Source: Dichetophora obliterata
Lineage: Eukaryota; Arthropoda; Insecta; Diptera; Sciomyzidae
Length of the DNA: 64,000 bases
Assembly: GCA_963920525.1 (NCBI GenBank)
Contig: OY986435.1
Coordinates: 179,026,266-179,090,265, forward strand
Direction of reading: 5' to 3'
Shown here: positions 35,734 to 46,649 of the stretch, piece by piece
How positions within the stretch are numbered: the first letter of the stretch is position 1
Layout of the letters: each line of letters opens with the position of its first letter
Made by a program: the position numbers and the translations under genes
The notes under the pieces: model-generated
Databases searched by the model: none
What the model saw: only the letters and a program-made list of their open reading frames with translations
What the model was told of the DNA's origin: nothing

Positions 35734-37247
35734 TAGAGCATCCAATTCCGGGACTCCGGGATCCCGCAATTGTCTCCATTGCAAAAAAATTTCAAAATAT
35801 TCTGACAAAAAATTCAATGATACTACCTAAGAAAAAAATTTATGTGATTTTAAAAAATTTTTAAATAAAAACCTCTCTAAAACTATCCGTACAAAATAAC
35901 ACAGTGGACCTTACTAATATTCATTTTAATGCTGACTCTAAATTTAGTGTAAGCTTTGTAACAACAAATTCTATAGAAATAATATCAGCAAAGCTCACAC
36001 CATATTTCGAGTATGTATTAAATCGACTGTTGGTAAGGCCCAATGTGTTAAACACGTGATACTTTCTAAGAAAAACTGAAATGTGATTTTAATAATACAA
36101 AAATAAAAATTTTTTTAACTAATAAAAATACAAAATATAAAAAGATATAAACCTTTCTTGAACTAACTGTAAAAAATATAACAAAATACTTAAAAAACCT
36201 AACTTAAAAAAAATTAACTTATAAAATAAAATTTGACCTTCAAAAAAATTAAAAAAAAAATTCCTTAAACAAGCTGTATGAAATATTACAAAATTCCTAC
36301 TAAGAAATACTAAAATTACACTGTAGGGACGTCAAAAAGGCACACGAATATACCGAGAAATGTAAACTTATTTTATCGTCGTAGAACTTAGTGGCATACT
36401 CAGTTTTTGCCAATCAGATCAAAACCTATTTGAGATTGAAAAACCTATTTGAGATATTTGAGATTGAAATTTAGTCACTTTTAGACCCATTTTTGGCTGT
36501 ATTTTCCTTTTTGTTGGAGACCACCTCCGATTTTGCTTACACTTTCAGAATTTAGTCTACTTATGAAATAAAAACACTCATTTGAGCAAACAATTTTTTA
36601 GATTTTTTTAGAGTTCTTACGTTCAACATTCAAATTTGGTCTAAATGGAAGAAAAAGCGAAATTGCCTAACTTTTGAAAAATCATAGATTAAACAAGGCT
36701 ATTTCGATTTTTACGTTGGAGGTATTTTTGAAAAGACAGTAAAAATTAATTGTTAAAATACTATAGAAATTTTTTCAATGAAAGTCAAATGTAAGTCATA
36801 TATAAAAAATCTGAATAGCTCAAGACTTTAATCTGATTTGTAAAAACTGACTATGCCACCAAATTTTACGACCGAAAATTAAGTTTACGTTTTTTGGCGT
36901 TTTTTTTGTGTCTTTTCAAAAGTTGAAATTCTACCTACAGTGTTATTAAACCATTGTATTTTTTTTTTTAAATAATTTTAGGAACCTTTTGAACGATCTA
37001 ATTTTATTAATTTTTTTAAAGAATTGAATTTTGTTATTAATAATACTATACAAACGTTTAATCAAATCTGTGTTTTTTAGTTTTTTATAATCTTTTACAA
37101 TGTTTTGTGCTTTAAAACAAGGCATAACTACTTTTAAACTTCATATTCTAAGGTTTGCCAAACTCGGAACTAGCCCCGGGATTGTGTTTTTACATCCCGA
37201 AATCCCGGGATTTCCGAGGCGTCCTGAAATTGGATGCCCTTGCCCTT
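35734..37247. mobile_element. TIR insertion in the LINE, about 1.5 kb
   Basis: The left end is TAGAGCATCCAATTCCGGGA and the right end, reversed, AAGGGCATCCAATTTCAGGA (plus an extra GGGCAA). The octamer GCCCTTAC is found at 35726-35733 and 37248-37255, consistent with an 8-bp target duplication. It interrupts the LINE RT. The LINE also lacks some codons at this site, so the duplication could be coincidental. The interior is AT-rich with no ORF of note. Possibly hAT. Confidence 0.5.
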
Positions 37248-37255
37248 GCCCTTAC

Positions 37256-37701
37256 CTTATTATCTAGTTATCTTGGTAGCAGACAAAAAAGAGTTAAAAT
37301 AGATATTTTATTTTCTGACTATAAGGACATTCCTTCAGGTGTTCCTCAAGACTCAATTTGTGGGCCCTTACTCTTTAGTTTATTTATAAATGATATTTTT
37401 AGCGTTTGTAAGGATGTGAAAATGTATGCCTATGCTTATGACATTCAGTTATACTTTTTTAAGCATGTGGGACTTGTTGAAGATTTATGTAATAATGATC
37501 TCTGTCTCAATGCTTATTTATGTATATTCTACCAATTTTTAAAGACAAAATCGACTTTCTTGATATTTCCCCTATTTGCTTGAGTGGTAATGAACTTAAG
37601 ATTGTTGAAAAAGTAAAAACTAAGGCTTTTGTTTAAACTTAAAACTCTCGTGCTCCAACCATGTAAAAAAAGTCTTAAGAAAAATGTATTTCACATTGCG
37701 G
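37256..37701 (+). pseudogene. LINE reverse transcriptase palm domain
   Basis: It reads LTLLSSYLGSRQKRVKID, then SGVPQDSICGPLLFSLFIND and MYAYAYDIQLYF. These are RT motifs B (normally GVPQGSILGPLLF) and C (YADD). The catalytic YADD has become YAYD, which removes one of the two metal-binding aspartates, so the domain is dead even apart from the insertions. The frame continues to KNVFHIA, where the hAT element enters, and resumes with VPPNICKV after it. Removing the insertion restores the same frame. Confidence 0.85.
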
Positions 37702-37801
37702 CAGTGGTGCCAACTACACGGAAATTACGTATTTCTTCGGATATTTAAGGCTTGTACAGAAAAACGGACAACAGCGGCAAAATAAGGTTTTTTATACCTA
37801 A

Positions 37802-39747
37802 AGCCTGGTTTTCACTAAGTCAATTTCAATGACAACAATCACTGATGTCAGTAGGCATTTTGACCATATGAGGCTGTTCAGACTTGCCTCAAATGAGGCG
37901 ACTTACTTGCCTCATTTTGACATAAGTTAGCTATTAGCTGTTCACACACAAACTATTGCCCATAGAAATAAAATATAAGGAAACGGTGTAGTTGAAGTGA
38001 AATGAAGTATTTTACAAACACAGTGAAGTTGACACAAACACAAAAACATTCAAACAGGGCCGCATTCAATTATGTAGTAAATAAAGGCGTAAATTATTTT
38101 TTGTTTTTTAGATGTATGCTTTCTATGCAATTTTTATATAGCACCGTTGTATAATATGTGCGTTACCAATTTTTTTACAGAGAAAAGCTTTGCTAAAATA
38201 AAGTAAAATACATAAACTCAGAATAAGACTGAAACGACAAAAGTTACATTAATGATTTTTTAAAAATTCATTTCAAAAAACTATTTTTTATAAACTATTT
38301 AATTGATATTAAAATAACAAAAAAACTAAACAACTAAAATACATACCAAATTAAACTCTTTTAAAATAAATAGTTTTGTGTAGTTTTTTCCGAACTGTCG
38401 GCTTTTAATTAGTTTTTGTTATAAAAAAATACCTAGTTATAGCTTGTAATCTTAGGTCGCTAATCCACTTTAATTTCATGTCAAGTTTTCAAAGAAATTG
38501 TAAACAAATAAATAACTATTAAAGCTTATCCCAATATGAAAAAAAATTAAGGCCCTTGCCACCCTATATAATGAATGCGCTCATGAAGTAGAACTTGTGT
38601 TTTGACAGATGATCATTCTCAAAAATGGCGGGCAACAATTTTATTTGCTCGGGAAGGGCTTATGTCAAAAAACGACGCTCTATCTCGCTTCCTTAGCGAC
38701 GAAAATACCTTCTACTCACGTATAGTGTGTGTGAGTGTAACACCACTTCCTTATCTTTTATTTCTATGATATTGCATTACTTTGATGAGGCTATTGCCTC
38801 ACAACAATGAATTAACAAAATTAATTCGTTCCAGAACAAACTAAAAAGAGTAAAAATTTCAACATAACAAATTTAACTCTGACATACGTCAAAATGAATC
38901 GCATAATTTTAAAAATTTTTAAAATTCTTGCCTCACGTAACATGTCACCTTCCCGCTTTTCCCTTTGCCTGTAGACGTCAAAATGAGGCAAGTGAGTCGC
39001 CTCATTTGAGGCAAGTCTGAACAGCCTCTATGACTTCAAATGCGTTTTCATTGAAACCCAAAAACTGACATAAAATCGAATGTCAAAGACTGACGTTGAA
39101 TTTATAAGTCAATTGATTGCCATACTGTTTTCACTTTCGATGTTATTTGTGAAATGCCATCGGTTTGTTCAGTTGTGCTTTTTTTATCAACAACAGCTGA
39201 TGTTTTATATTTGAGATTGTTAGAAAATGTTTCGTTTTGGTGTAATTTATAAAATACTGTTAATTTTATTAGCTTAATAACAAAAGTGCACTTAAACAAA
39301 GATTATCACAGTGGCCGCTGTTGGTTCAAAAGCCACCCTCGCCACGTTCTAAATGACAAATTCCTGGCAAAGCGACCGCAACAACACGAATGCCGAAAAT
39401 GCGTCCTGCAACAAATCCCTTGGAAGCAAACCGGCCACTGCGATAATACTAGTTTAAGTGCACTTTTCCTTTTAAACCAATTAAAATAACAATATTTAAA
39501 AAATTTTGCCAGTAGTGAAATGGAAAATAGTTAAAATAAATTTTTTTGTAGGCAACAACTGACACAAAATGCCATTATGTGATTTTTCTTGCTATATAAC
39601 TATATTTTGATTGACTAGCAAAATTCACTTATTTGTGATTTTATATGACAATCAGTGGTCATATATGACAACAAATGTAAATGACAATAAGTTTCCATTA
39701 GATTGACAACATTTGTGATTGAAAACTGACCTAGTGAAATCCAGGCT
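37802..39747. mobile_element. TAA-flanked TIR element (PIF/Harbinger-like)
   Basis: Ends AGCCTGGTTTTCACTAAGTC and (reversed) AGCCTGGATTTCACTAGGTC, flanked by TAA (37799-37801 and 39748-39750). It contains a second TIR element; without it the host element would be about 0.8 kb. No transposase. It is placed in PIF/Harbinger only by duplication length and TWA type. Confidence 0.75.
37870..39028. mobile_element. Inner TIR element, 1,159 bp
   Basis: The 52-bp terminal inverted repeats differ at one base; they begin GAGGCTGTTCAGACTTGCCT and contain further palindromic GCCTCAAATGAGGC. TAT flanks both sides (37867-37869 and 39029-39031). The interior lacks an identifiable ORF. The near-identity of the arms indicates recent insertion. 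The superfamily is uncertain. Confidence 0.8.
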
Positions 39748-39943
39748 TAAAGAATTTTTAAGAATTTCACACACAATTTTCGTATATTTCGCTTTTTTCA
39801 CCAAATTGTTTATCAAAATTAATTTGAATGGTAAAAATATAAATTTATCTTTCAAAAATATGTTTACTTAATTTGTTAAAACTTTGCGCTAATCAACACT
39901 TGCAAATAATAAAAATGTGCAGCCCTGAAAGTTGCAAACGTAA

Positions 39944-40083
39944 GGTTGCAGACAGAGTGAACACCGACTCAGGCAGGCGCAGGTAGTAACATGCAAAGAA
40001 TAACTTTTGTCTAGCTTGTTCACATAGTTTGTCTGCGCCTGTCTGCCTGCCTGTCCGCTTCGACGTTCACTCTGCTTGCAACT
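39944..40083. mobile_element. MITE, 140 bp, TAA-flanked
   Basis: The arms begin GGTTGCAGACAGAGTGAAC and (reversed) AGTTGCAAGCAGAGTGAACG. The inner part has GGCAGGCGCAG inverted repeats. TAA lies on both sides (39941-39943 and 40084-40086). Confidence 0.65.
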
Positions 40084-40270
40084 TAAGCAAAGTTGGCAAA
40101 GATTAAATTGTCATTCGGTTTGTCAAGCAAAAAAGAAAGCGTGCCATTTTTCGTTCTTAACATAAAATGTAAATATTTTTTGTAATTTATAAAAAGTGCA
40201 AAAATGCAAGATATCTATACCTTTTTTAAAATTGAGTTAAAGTTTAACTTTTAGTTTTTTATAACTTTTA

Positions 40271-41546
40271 CGAAGGGTGCCTTTTATATTTCGGGATTTG
40301 GCAACCCTGGTGTTGCAATCTGTCAACTGAAAGCTCTATCGCAAAGTTTGACATTTGTTGGCTTATACGTACTCAGAACGTTTTGACATACGAGCGCTAT
40401 TTGTGTTGTTTATAGTAACTTAAAAGATTCATCTCGGTCCAAAAATGGAATTAAATCGTGAAAATTTTCGTGCGATTATTTTTTACAACTTTCGACGTGG
40501 ATTAACACAGCAACAGTGCATGGATGAACTTAATTTAATTTTTGGCGATGAAGCTCCATCAAGGACCAGTGTTTATCGATGGTATGGTGAATTCAATCGT
40601 GGTCGTAGTTCACTCCAAGACGAATTTCGTGAAGGTCGTCCGAAATCAGCTGTTGTTCCGAAAACCATTGATGCTGTGCGCGAACTGATATTGGAAGATC
40701 GTCATATTACCTATCGTGAGATTGAGGCAACCTTAGGCATAAGTGGGACCAGCATACATTCAATATTGCATAAACATTTGATTGTCAAAAAAATTTGTTC
40801 GCGTTGGATCCCACACAATTTGTCAATCGCTCAAAAAAAGGCTCGTGTCGATTGGTCGAAGGAAATGCTCAAAAAATACGATCGCGGTGCTTCGAAATAC
40901 GTCTATGACATCGTGACAGGTGATGAATCGTGGATTTACGCGTATGAGCCCGAAAGTAAACAGCAGTCAACTGTATGGGTGTTTCAAGATGAGCCAAATC
41001 CAACAAAAGTTGTTCGCGCACGAAGCACTTCCAAGCAAATGGTCGCCTGTTTTTTCGGAAAATATGGACATGTCGCAACCGTACCACTAGAACAACGCAG
41101 AACAGTCAACTCTGAGTGGTACACAACCATTTGTTTGCCAGTTGTCTTCCAAGAAATCAGGAAAACCAACCGCCGAAGACGGATCACTCTTCACCACGAC
41201 AATGCGAGCTCTCACACATCGGCTCAAACAACTGCATTTTTGAGCACCCAAAACATCCGCCGTATAGTCCTGACTTGGCACCGAATGACTTCTTTTTATT
41301 CCCAACCGTGAAGAATAAACTGCGTGGACAACGATTTTCGACGCCTGAAGAAGCGGTTGCGGCATTCAGAATGCTTGTTTTGGAGATACCTCAATCAGAG
41401 TGGCAAAAATGCTTCGACAATTGGTTCAAACGCATGCAAAAGTGTATAGATCTTCAAGGAGAATATTTTGAAAAGCAATAAAGTGATTTTCGATGATTAA
41501 TATTTGTTTTTGTTCTCTAATCCCGAAATATAAAAGGCACCCCTCG
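40271..41546 (+). mobile_element. mariner element, 1,276 bp, nearly intact
   Basis: Terminal inverted repeats begin CGAAGGGTGCCTTTTATATT and (reversed) CGAGGGGTGCCTTTTATATT, flanked by TA (40269-40270 and 41547-41548). The length is normal for a full mariner. It carries an almost complete transposase gene and is inserted within the hAT shell, making it one of the youngest elements in this nest. Confidence 0.95.
40445..41481 (+). pseudogene. mariner transposase, one frameshift
   Basis: The start ATG gives MELNRENFRAIIFYNFRRGL. The N-terminal half has two helix-turn-helix regions for TIR binding (for example YREIEATLGIS near residue 80). Then comes the mariner signature WIPHNLS and the catalytic domain: VTGDESW (D160), LHHDNASSH (D252) and, in another frame, PYSPDLAPNDFF with the third aspartate of a DD34D triad. 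The break is at about 41241-41258, where a few codons expected between STQN and HPPYSP are missing and the frame shifts; the C-terminus then reads normally to GEYFEKQ. There are no other stops. It resembles mellifera-type mariners, judged from memory. The copy is inactive but close to intact. Confidence 0.9.
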
Positions 41547-42497
41547 TATTAAGTTAAATGCAATTTTGAAAAAATACAAAATATACGAAAATTTTTTAAA
41601 AAACTATTAACGACTTCAGCTAAGTAATTTTACTAGCTGTTAGTTTTAAATTGAAAAAAAATATTACAATAATTTGCTTACACGGATTAGCACGGATTTT
41701 TTATGTCGCATTTGTGGATTTTTACACTCTAGGGGTTGGCATCACTGCATTGCGGTGCCTCCAAATATCTGCAAAGTGTACTCCTACTGAGATTAATAAG
41801 AGACTCGTAGTTCAGTTAATTACTAAGCTCATAACCTATTTTGGGCTTGTATACGGTGATCTTGATTCATATTCTGCTATATAAAATACAGTTTGCTTTT
41901 AATGATGCAGCAAGATATGTTTACAACATTATACGCTTTGAACATATTTCAATTTTGAGTAAAGAAATTTTAGGATGCACCACAATAATTATCTCAAGAT
42001 AAGAAATTGCCTATTCCTACATAAGTTGATAAATAACAGGACTCCTAACTATTAATATCAAACACATAAATTTAGAATTTCCTCAATTTAACCTGTAATT
42101 TAAGTATCTCCAAATTCACTTGCTTACACTCTAACGAACGCCATTAAACAATAGAATTCATCTGTAAAATCTACTGTCAGAACGAACAAATTTAAATTGT
42201 CCATTATGTCTTTTTTCTCAAACATCTAAGCTCTACGACTATATCACTCTGTCCTTACTTCTAATAATTTTCTAATTCTAATAATATATTTTAATCGAGT
42301 TTTCTTAACTCCTTTTTTTTACTTCTTAACCTCTTTCTTACTCAACTCAGTATCAATCTGCGAATATTATAGTTCTAATCTTAAGTAACTAAATTGTTAT
42401 GTTATGGCGCAGTAATTATATTTTTATAAAAATATGTATAATAATATGTTATTTATATTGTTTACTGTTTATTTTTATTTCTGTATAATAAAATGAA

Positions 42498-43247
42498 CAC
42501 TTGGTCTGACCTCTCAATGTCGTCACAATTTTTTTTAATTGATTTTTAGAGCTTATGTGTTGAAATTTTTTTAGCTGAGATTCATTGATGTTTTACAGCC
42601 ATTTGCCTTATTAGAAATGAAAAACAAAATGCACTTATACTCAGTAGAATTTAAAGTAGAATATGATTGTGTAAAAAGAAATCTGAAAAAAAAACAAACG
42701 AAGCATGTAGCGAAGCCAATTCTTGAAATTTTTGTAAATTTCTCAAAAATATTTCTGTTTCTATCAATTTTTTTTTAAATAACGTTCCATGAACAACATT
42801 TTTTTCTTTCAAAAAACTAATTTGCACTTAAAAATAGTTTTCTATTGAATTCAAGAATATAGACATCGGTAGAGAATTCGCTTAATGGCGGCAATTTTAA
42901 ACTTTTTTCTTCTTGGAAGGGTTTTATCAAATTTATTTTTGGCATCAGACTTTCAAAAAAACATTATTTAAATAAAATTTATAAAAACACAAATATTTTT
43001 CAGGAATTTACAAAAATTACAAGAATTGGTTTCGCTACACTCTCCAGTTGGTTTTTTCAGATTGCTTTTTGCACAATCATATACTACGTTAAATTCTACT
43101 TACTATAAATGCATTTTGTTTTCCATTTATAATAAAGCAAATGGCTGTAAAACATCAATAAATCTCGGCGCAAAAAAATTCGAACACATTATTTTTAAAA
43201 ATCAATTAAAAAAAAATTGTGATGACATTGAGAGGTCAGACCAAGTG
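42498..43247. mobile_element. Long-arm inverted repeat element, 750 bp
   Basis: The arms are about 290 bp (42498-42787 and 42958-43247). They begin CACTTGGTCTGACCTCTCAA on both sides and share, in order, TTGATGTTTTACAGCCATTT and AAAACAAAATGCA. The loop is about 170 bp. There is no transposase, and no target duplication is obvious. A transcript across it would fold into a long hairpin. Confidence 0.85.
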
Positions 43248-43424
43248 CAATAGACTCTCAACATGACCCTCTTTGAGAATTTCTACAAATGGTTGTTTTA
43301 ATTTTCTAGCGGTCACATTGTGTAGTTTATGAAATTAAACGCTTTAGTAGAAAAAAAATTTTCTTTTATTTTATAAAATCTGGGACAAATGCATTTTTGT
43401 TTAGTTTCATTTGCAACATTTCTA

Positions 43425-44046
43425 CACGGCTAAAAATATTGGACTAAATTTTAAACTTTTTTGGATTACATATAGGACAACACCAAATAAAGATTACTTT
43501 TTAATCCAAAGAAAGGCTTAACATTTTTCAATCCAAAAAAATTAGTTTTCAATCCGCAAAAAGTTTAAAAAAGCAATATAAATATTAACTTAAAATAAAA
43601 ATCGTTTCTGACCAGTTCACGATTTGGACACACGTCGTCTGTTGTGCTGGTCGAATATCTTATGCACTCGTCCATCTCAGTGGTTAAGAAAGTTACGCTT
43701 ATTTTGCATCATAACGAATGCAAGTAAGCTTGCAGTAAGTAAGCAAGCAAGCAGTAACATGGGTTCGAGACCCAGGTAAATTAAAGAAAAATAAAAAAAT
43801 ATTCTGACCAGTTTGTGATTTGTGCTGTTCCAATACCTTATCCACTCGTCCAACGCAGTGTTAACACAGTTTCGCTTATTTTGCATCGTTACGAATGCAA
43901 GTAAGTTCCTTTCAGGATCGTGGGTTTGAGCCTCAGCTAAATTTAACTAATGTTTGGATTAAAAAATAGTACTTTTTGAATAAAAAATTGCTTTAAAGTT
44001 TAAACCAAAGTGTGGATTAAAAAGTAGTCCAAAATTTTTAACCGTG
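43425..44046. mobile_element. TA-flanked TIR element with tRNA-like cargo, 622 bp
   Basis: Ends CACGGCTAAAAATATTGGAC and (reversed) CACGGTTAAAAATTTTGGAC are flanked by TA (43423-43424 and 44047-44048). Subterminal TTTTTAATCC/GGATTAAAAA words recur. The middle carries two tRNA-like units in tandem. No transposase. Confidence 0.8.
43600..43940 (+). repeat. Tandem pair of tRNA-like units, about 190 bp each
   Basis: Both units read TCTGACCAGTT, CACTCGTCCA(T/A)C-CAGTG (A-box-like, with TGGTTAAG in unit 1), CGCTTATTTTGCATC and then a B box (GGGTTCGAGACCC in unit 1, GGGTTTGAGCCTC in unit 2). Unit 1 has an extra AAGCAAGCAAGC expansion between the boxes. The A-B distance of 80 nt or more is long for a tRNA, so these are SINE-like derivatives at most. 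Confidence 0.6.
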
Positions 44047-44059
44047 TAGCTTGTAGTTC

Positions 44060-44926
44060 AGTTAAAATCAAAACTTCTCAATACAAATAACTAAAAAAAT
44101 ATTCAATTTCATAAATTTTTAATAGAAGTTTTAGTGCTCCATTCTAGAATTATTATTCTTATAATTTTGTTTAAAGGGCAGATTCTCATGAAGCTCGATC
44201 AGAAAACTCAATTTTTTTTATGTTTTTTTTTAATAGCTTATGATGTGTAGCATATGTTCCCAAAGCGGTTCGGCCGATAGCAATTGCATAAAAAAGTTAT
44301 CGCATAAGAAATGAACCCATATTTTCATACACACACTCGAAACAATCGTTAACCACATCTTAAAACACTTTTTCTGAAAAATATTGTTTTACAAACTCGT
44401 CTCCACAATATCTCAAGAACTACTCTATGGATTGACTTGGATTTTTTTTATTTCAAAGTAAATACAATTTATTGGATCCTTAACCTAAATTTAGATAATA
44501 TTGGCAGTGTTTTTTTTTAGAAAACTTTAAAGGGTGAAAAATGAGAAAAAAGCTACTTAAATTCAAATGTCTGCAATTTTTGTTATTTTCAACTATTTAT
44601 TGATGTTATAGTTTGAAGGTTCAATTAATATAATATAATTTATAAATTTTTTGTTTCTTATGTTAGATGGCATGAACGTGCTGAGGGATGGATACCGTTT
44701 GAGTACCTTTTTTTTCAACGTGACGTTTGACGGCGTATTGAAACTTCACAGTACACTTTTAAGCAACAAAAAAAAAAAAAATAATATTTAAAAATCAATA
44801 AATATCAGTAAAAAATCTCAAGGTGTTCATTAACTTCCTTCTATGAAAAAATCAATAAATTCACCGTTTTTTGGACTTCTAGATGAGAACCTGCCATTAA
44901 CGCACACACAAAAAGGGAAAGTAATA
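44060..44926. other. AT-rich non-coding stretch
   Basis: No gene or bounded repeat recognised. Confidence 0.45.
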
Positions 44927-46643
44927 TCTATATATATAAAATGGAATGTGTGTTTGTTTATTTGTTTGTTTGTACCTTATAGGAGACCAAACCTCTGGAC
45001 CGATCTTCCTGAAATTTTTACAGCATTTAACTGGGACTCTGGCATGATTAATAGGGTACTTTTTTCGACCACGCCCACTTTTACGCCCACTTTTTTAAAA
45101 TTATGTAATTGCTCCCATATAGTTTTTAACAGATTTACTTTAAATTGTATACATCTTATACTCCAGGCAAGGTAGAAATAAACATTTCTTACGCCACGCC
45201 CCCTTTTCACGCCAAATTTAAGTTTTAAACTTTTTGTTCTCTGTACAAATTTGTTCCTTCCAACGGATTATTTTTTATTTGGTAGTATATTGCTCTTAAT
45301 ACTGTTAACGTCGCCATATTACTATGAACCACGCCCACTTCACCGCCCCCTTTTTTAATTCAGATACTTACTTATACCACTAATAATGTTTGCTATACAA
45401 AATACTTTTTTTGTAATATGTATTTACCTAAAGTTTTATATACTTTTTATCTACAGGTAAGGTAGCCATAGATTTTTTATTACCAAATCCCCCTTTTTCG
45501 CCCCATTTTACTTTAATTATAATTAGTCTGCTTTCAATCTATATATATAAAAATGAATGTCTGTCTGTCTGTTTGTTTGTTTGTGCTTTATAGGAGGCCA
45601 AACCCTTGGACCGATCTTCCTGAAACTTTCACAGCATGTTACTATGATTCTGGAAAGAATAATAGGCTATATGAAGTTTTTATTGGACAAAGGGGCGTGG
45701 CACCGCCCATATAACCCACAAATTTAAATCGCCATATTTTGTGCATTTTTTTACCTAAGTCGATGATATTTGGTACATATGATATTGGCATAATTAGAAA
45801 TACGTACCAGGAGAAAAGTGGGTGGGACCACGCCCTTTTTTAGGAAAATTTAAAATCGTAATATAGTCTTAACTACTGGACCGATCGTAATTAAATTTTC
45901 ACAATAGGATATTCTTACGAAATAATAAATTCTTGACTATATAAAGTTGTGTGTGGACAAAGGGGCATGGCCTCGCCCATATAACCTAAAATTTAAAATC
46001 GTCATATCTTGGGCATTTTTTGACCAACGGCGGCAGTATTTGCTATATATGGTATTGGCATGAATAGAAATACGTACCAAAAGAAAAGTGGGCGGAGCAC
46101 GCCTCTTTGTTTGCGATATATTGGAGGCTGGACCCGTTAACCGATCTTAAATTTTCACAGCGTGCAGCTTTGACTCAGGAATACTTATTACATGATAATA
46201 TTTTTCGACCATGCATACTTGTGCACCTCCTTTTTTACTACGTTTATTAACGGCTTTACCTCAAATTTAAAATACATATTAATTAAAATAGTGGGGTAGC
46301 CCCATTCTCTTTCTCCCACAACTGTCTCCAAAACAGCTGATTTTGTAATATGTGTTAGTTAAAATAGAGAGTGGGGCAACCCCATTCTCATTCTCCCACA
46401 ACTGACTGCGAAACAGCTGATTGTGTAATTGCTGCTTTTTGATTGGTCTAAAAATAAAAAGGGGAGCATAAAGCAAATTACATGCGGTTCAGTGCTGAAT
46501 TCCAATTGGTTTACAACAAAAAAAGGGGAGAAGCATTGCAATAATTAAATTAAAATTAAATAAATAAATTTTTGTAAATATATAAATACTTTTAATATTA
46601 TTTCATAACGAGGGGAGTAGCGAAGCACACCGGGTTCAGCTAG
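44927..46643 (+). mobile_element. Helitron with two 5' ends and one 3' end
   Basis: Two homologous 5' termini occur: TCTATATATATAAAATGG at 44927 and TCTATATATATAAAAATG at 45538. Each is followed by GTTTGTTTGTTTGT, TTATAGGAG-CCAAACC and GGACCGATCTTCCTGAAA. A single CTAG terminus follows CACCGGGTTCAG at 46643, with T after it. Either a second Helitron inserted in the first, or a 5' end was duplicated during rolling-circle transposition. Interior GGGCGTGG and CCACGCCCAC blocks recur. No Rep/helicase ORF. Confidence 0.75.
46282..46440 (+). repeat. Two-unit tandem repeat in the Helitron 3' part
   Basis: GTTAAAATAG, AGTGGGG, CCCCATTCTC, TCTCCCACAACTG and AAACAGCTGATT are repeated in order with a period of about 85 bp. 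Confidence 0.85.
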
Positions 46644-46649
46644 TACAAT

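Larger units (their letters stand above)
37702..41747. mobile_element. hAT transposon shell, 4,046 bp, with nested inserts
   Basis: Ends CAGTGGTGCCAAC and (reversed) CAGTGATGCCAAC are flanked by a perfect 8-bp duplication CATTGCGG (37694-37701 and 41748-41755). It is inserted in the LINE coding sequence. No hAT transposase is recognisable inside. Most of the length is later insertions: a TAA-flanked element, a 140-bp MITE and a mariner. Without these it would be under 700 bp, so it was a non-autonomous hAT. Confidence 0.9.
34540..42310 (+). mobile_element. Jockey-superfamily LINE, broken by insertions
   Basis: ORF2-like sequence can be followed through three blocks. The first (about 34540-35733) has the end of the endonuclease domain (RPSLIDVFILSDVS), a LARNEAVSVIRHKK linker, IMRIKSNAVGDDGISQRLL and KQVNEYLAKHKLLSPYQSGF. 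The second (37248-37701) has the RT palm. The third (41756 to about 42310) has LVYGDLDSYSAI and AFNDAARYVYNIIRFEHIS, the C-terminal block usual after RT. Two DNA transposons separate the blocks. Frameshifts and stops are numerous. Both ends are approximate; the 5' end is truncated and I see no ORF1. Confidence 0.8.

Noticed and set aside
37155..37583. A stand-alone 142-codon gene
   Set aside because: The residues after about position 30 are LINE reverse transcriptase, and the first part belongs to the adjoining insertion. It is a chance fusion.
44843..45210. Open frames on both strands near the Helitron start
   Set aside because: Both overlap the Helitron 5' end and its CCACGCCC repeats and show no protein domain.
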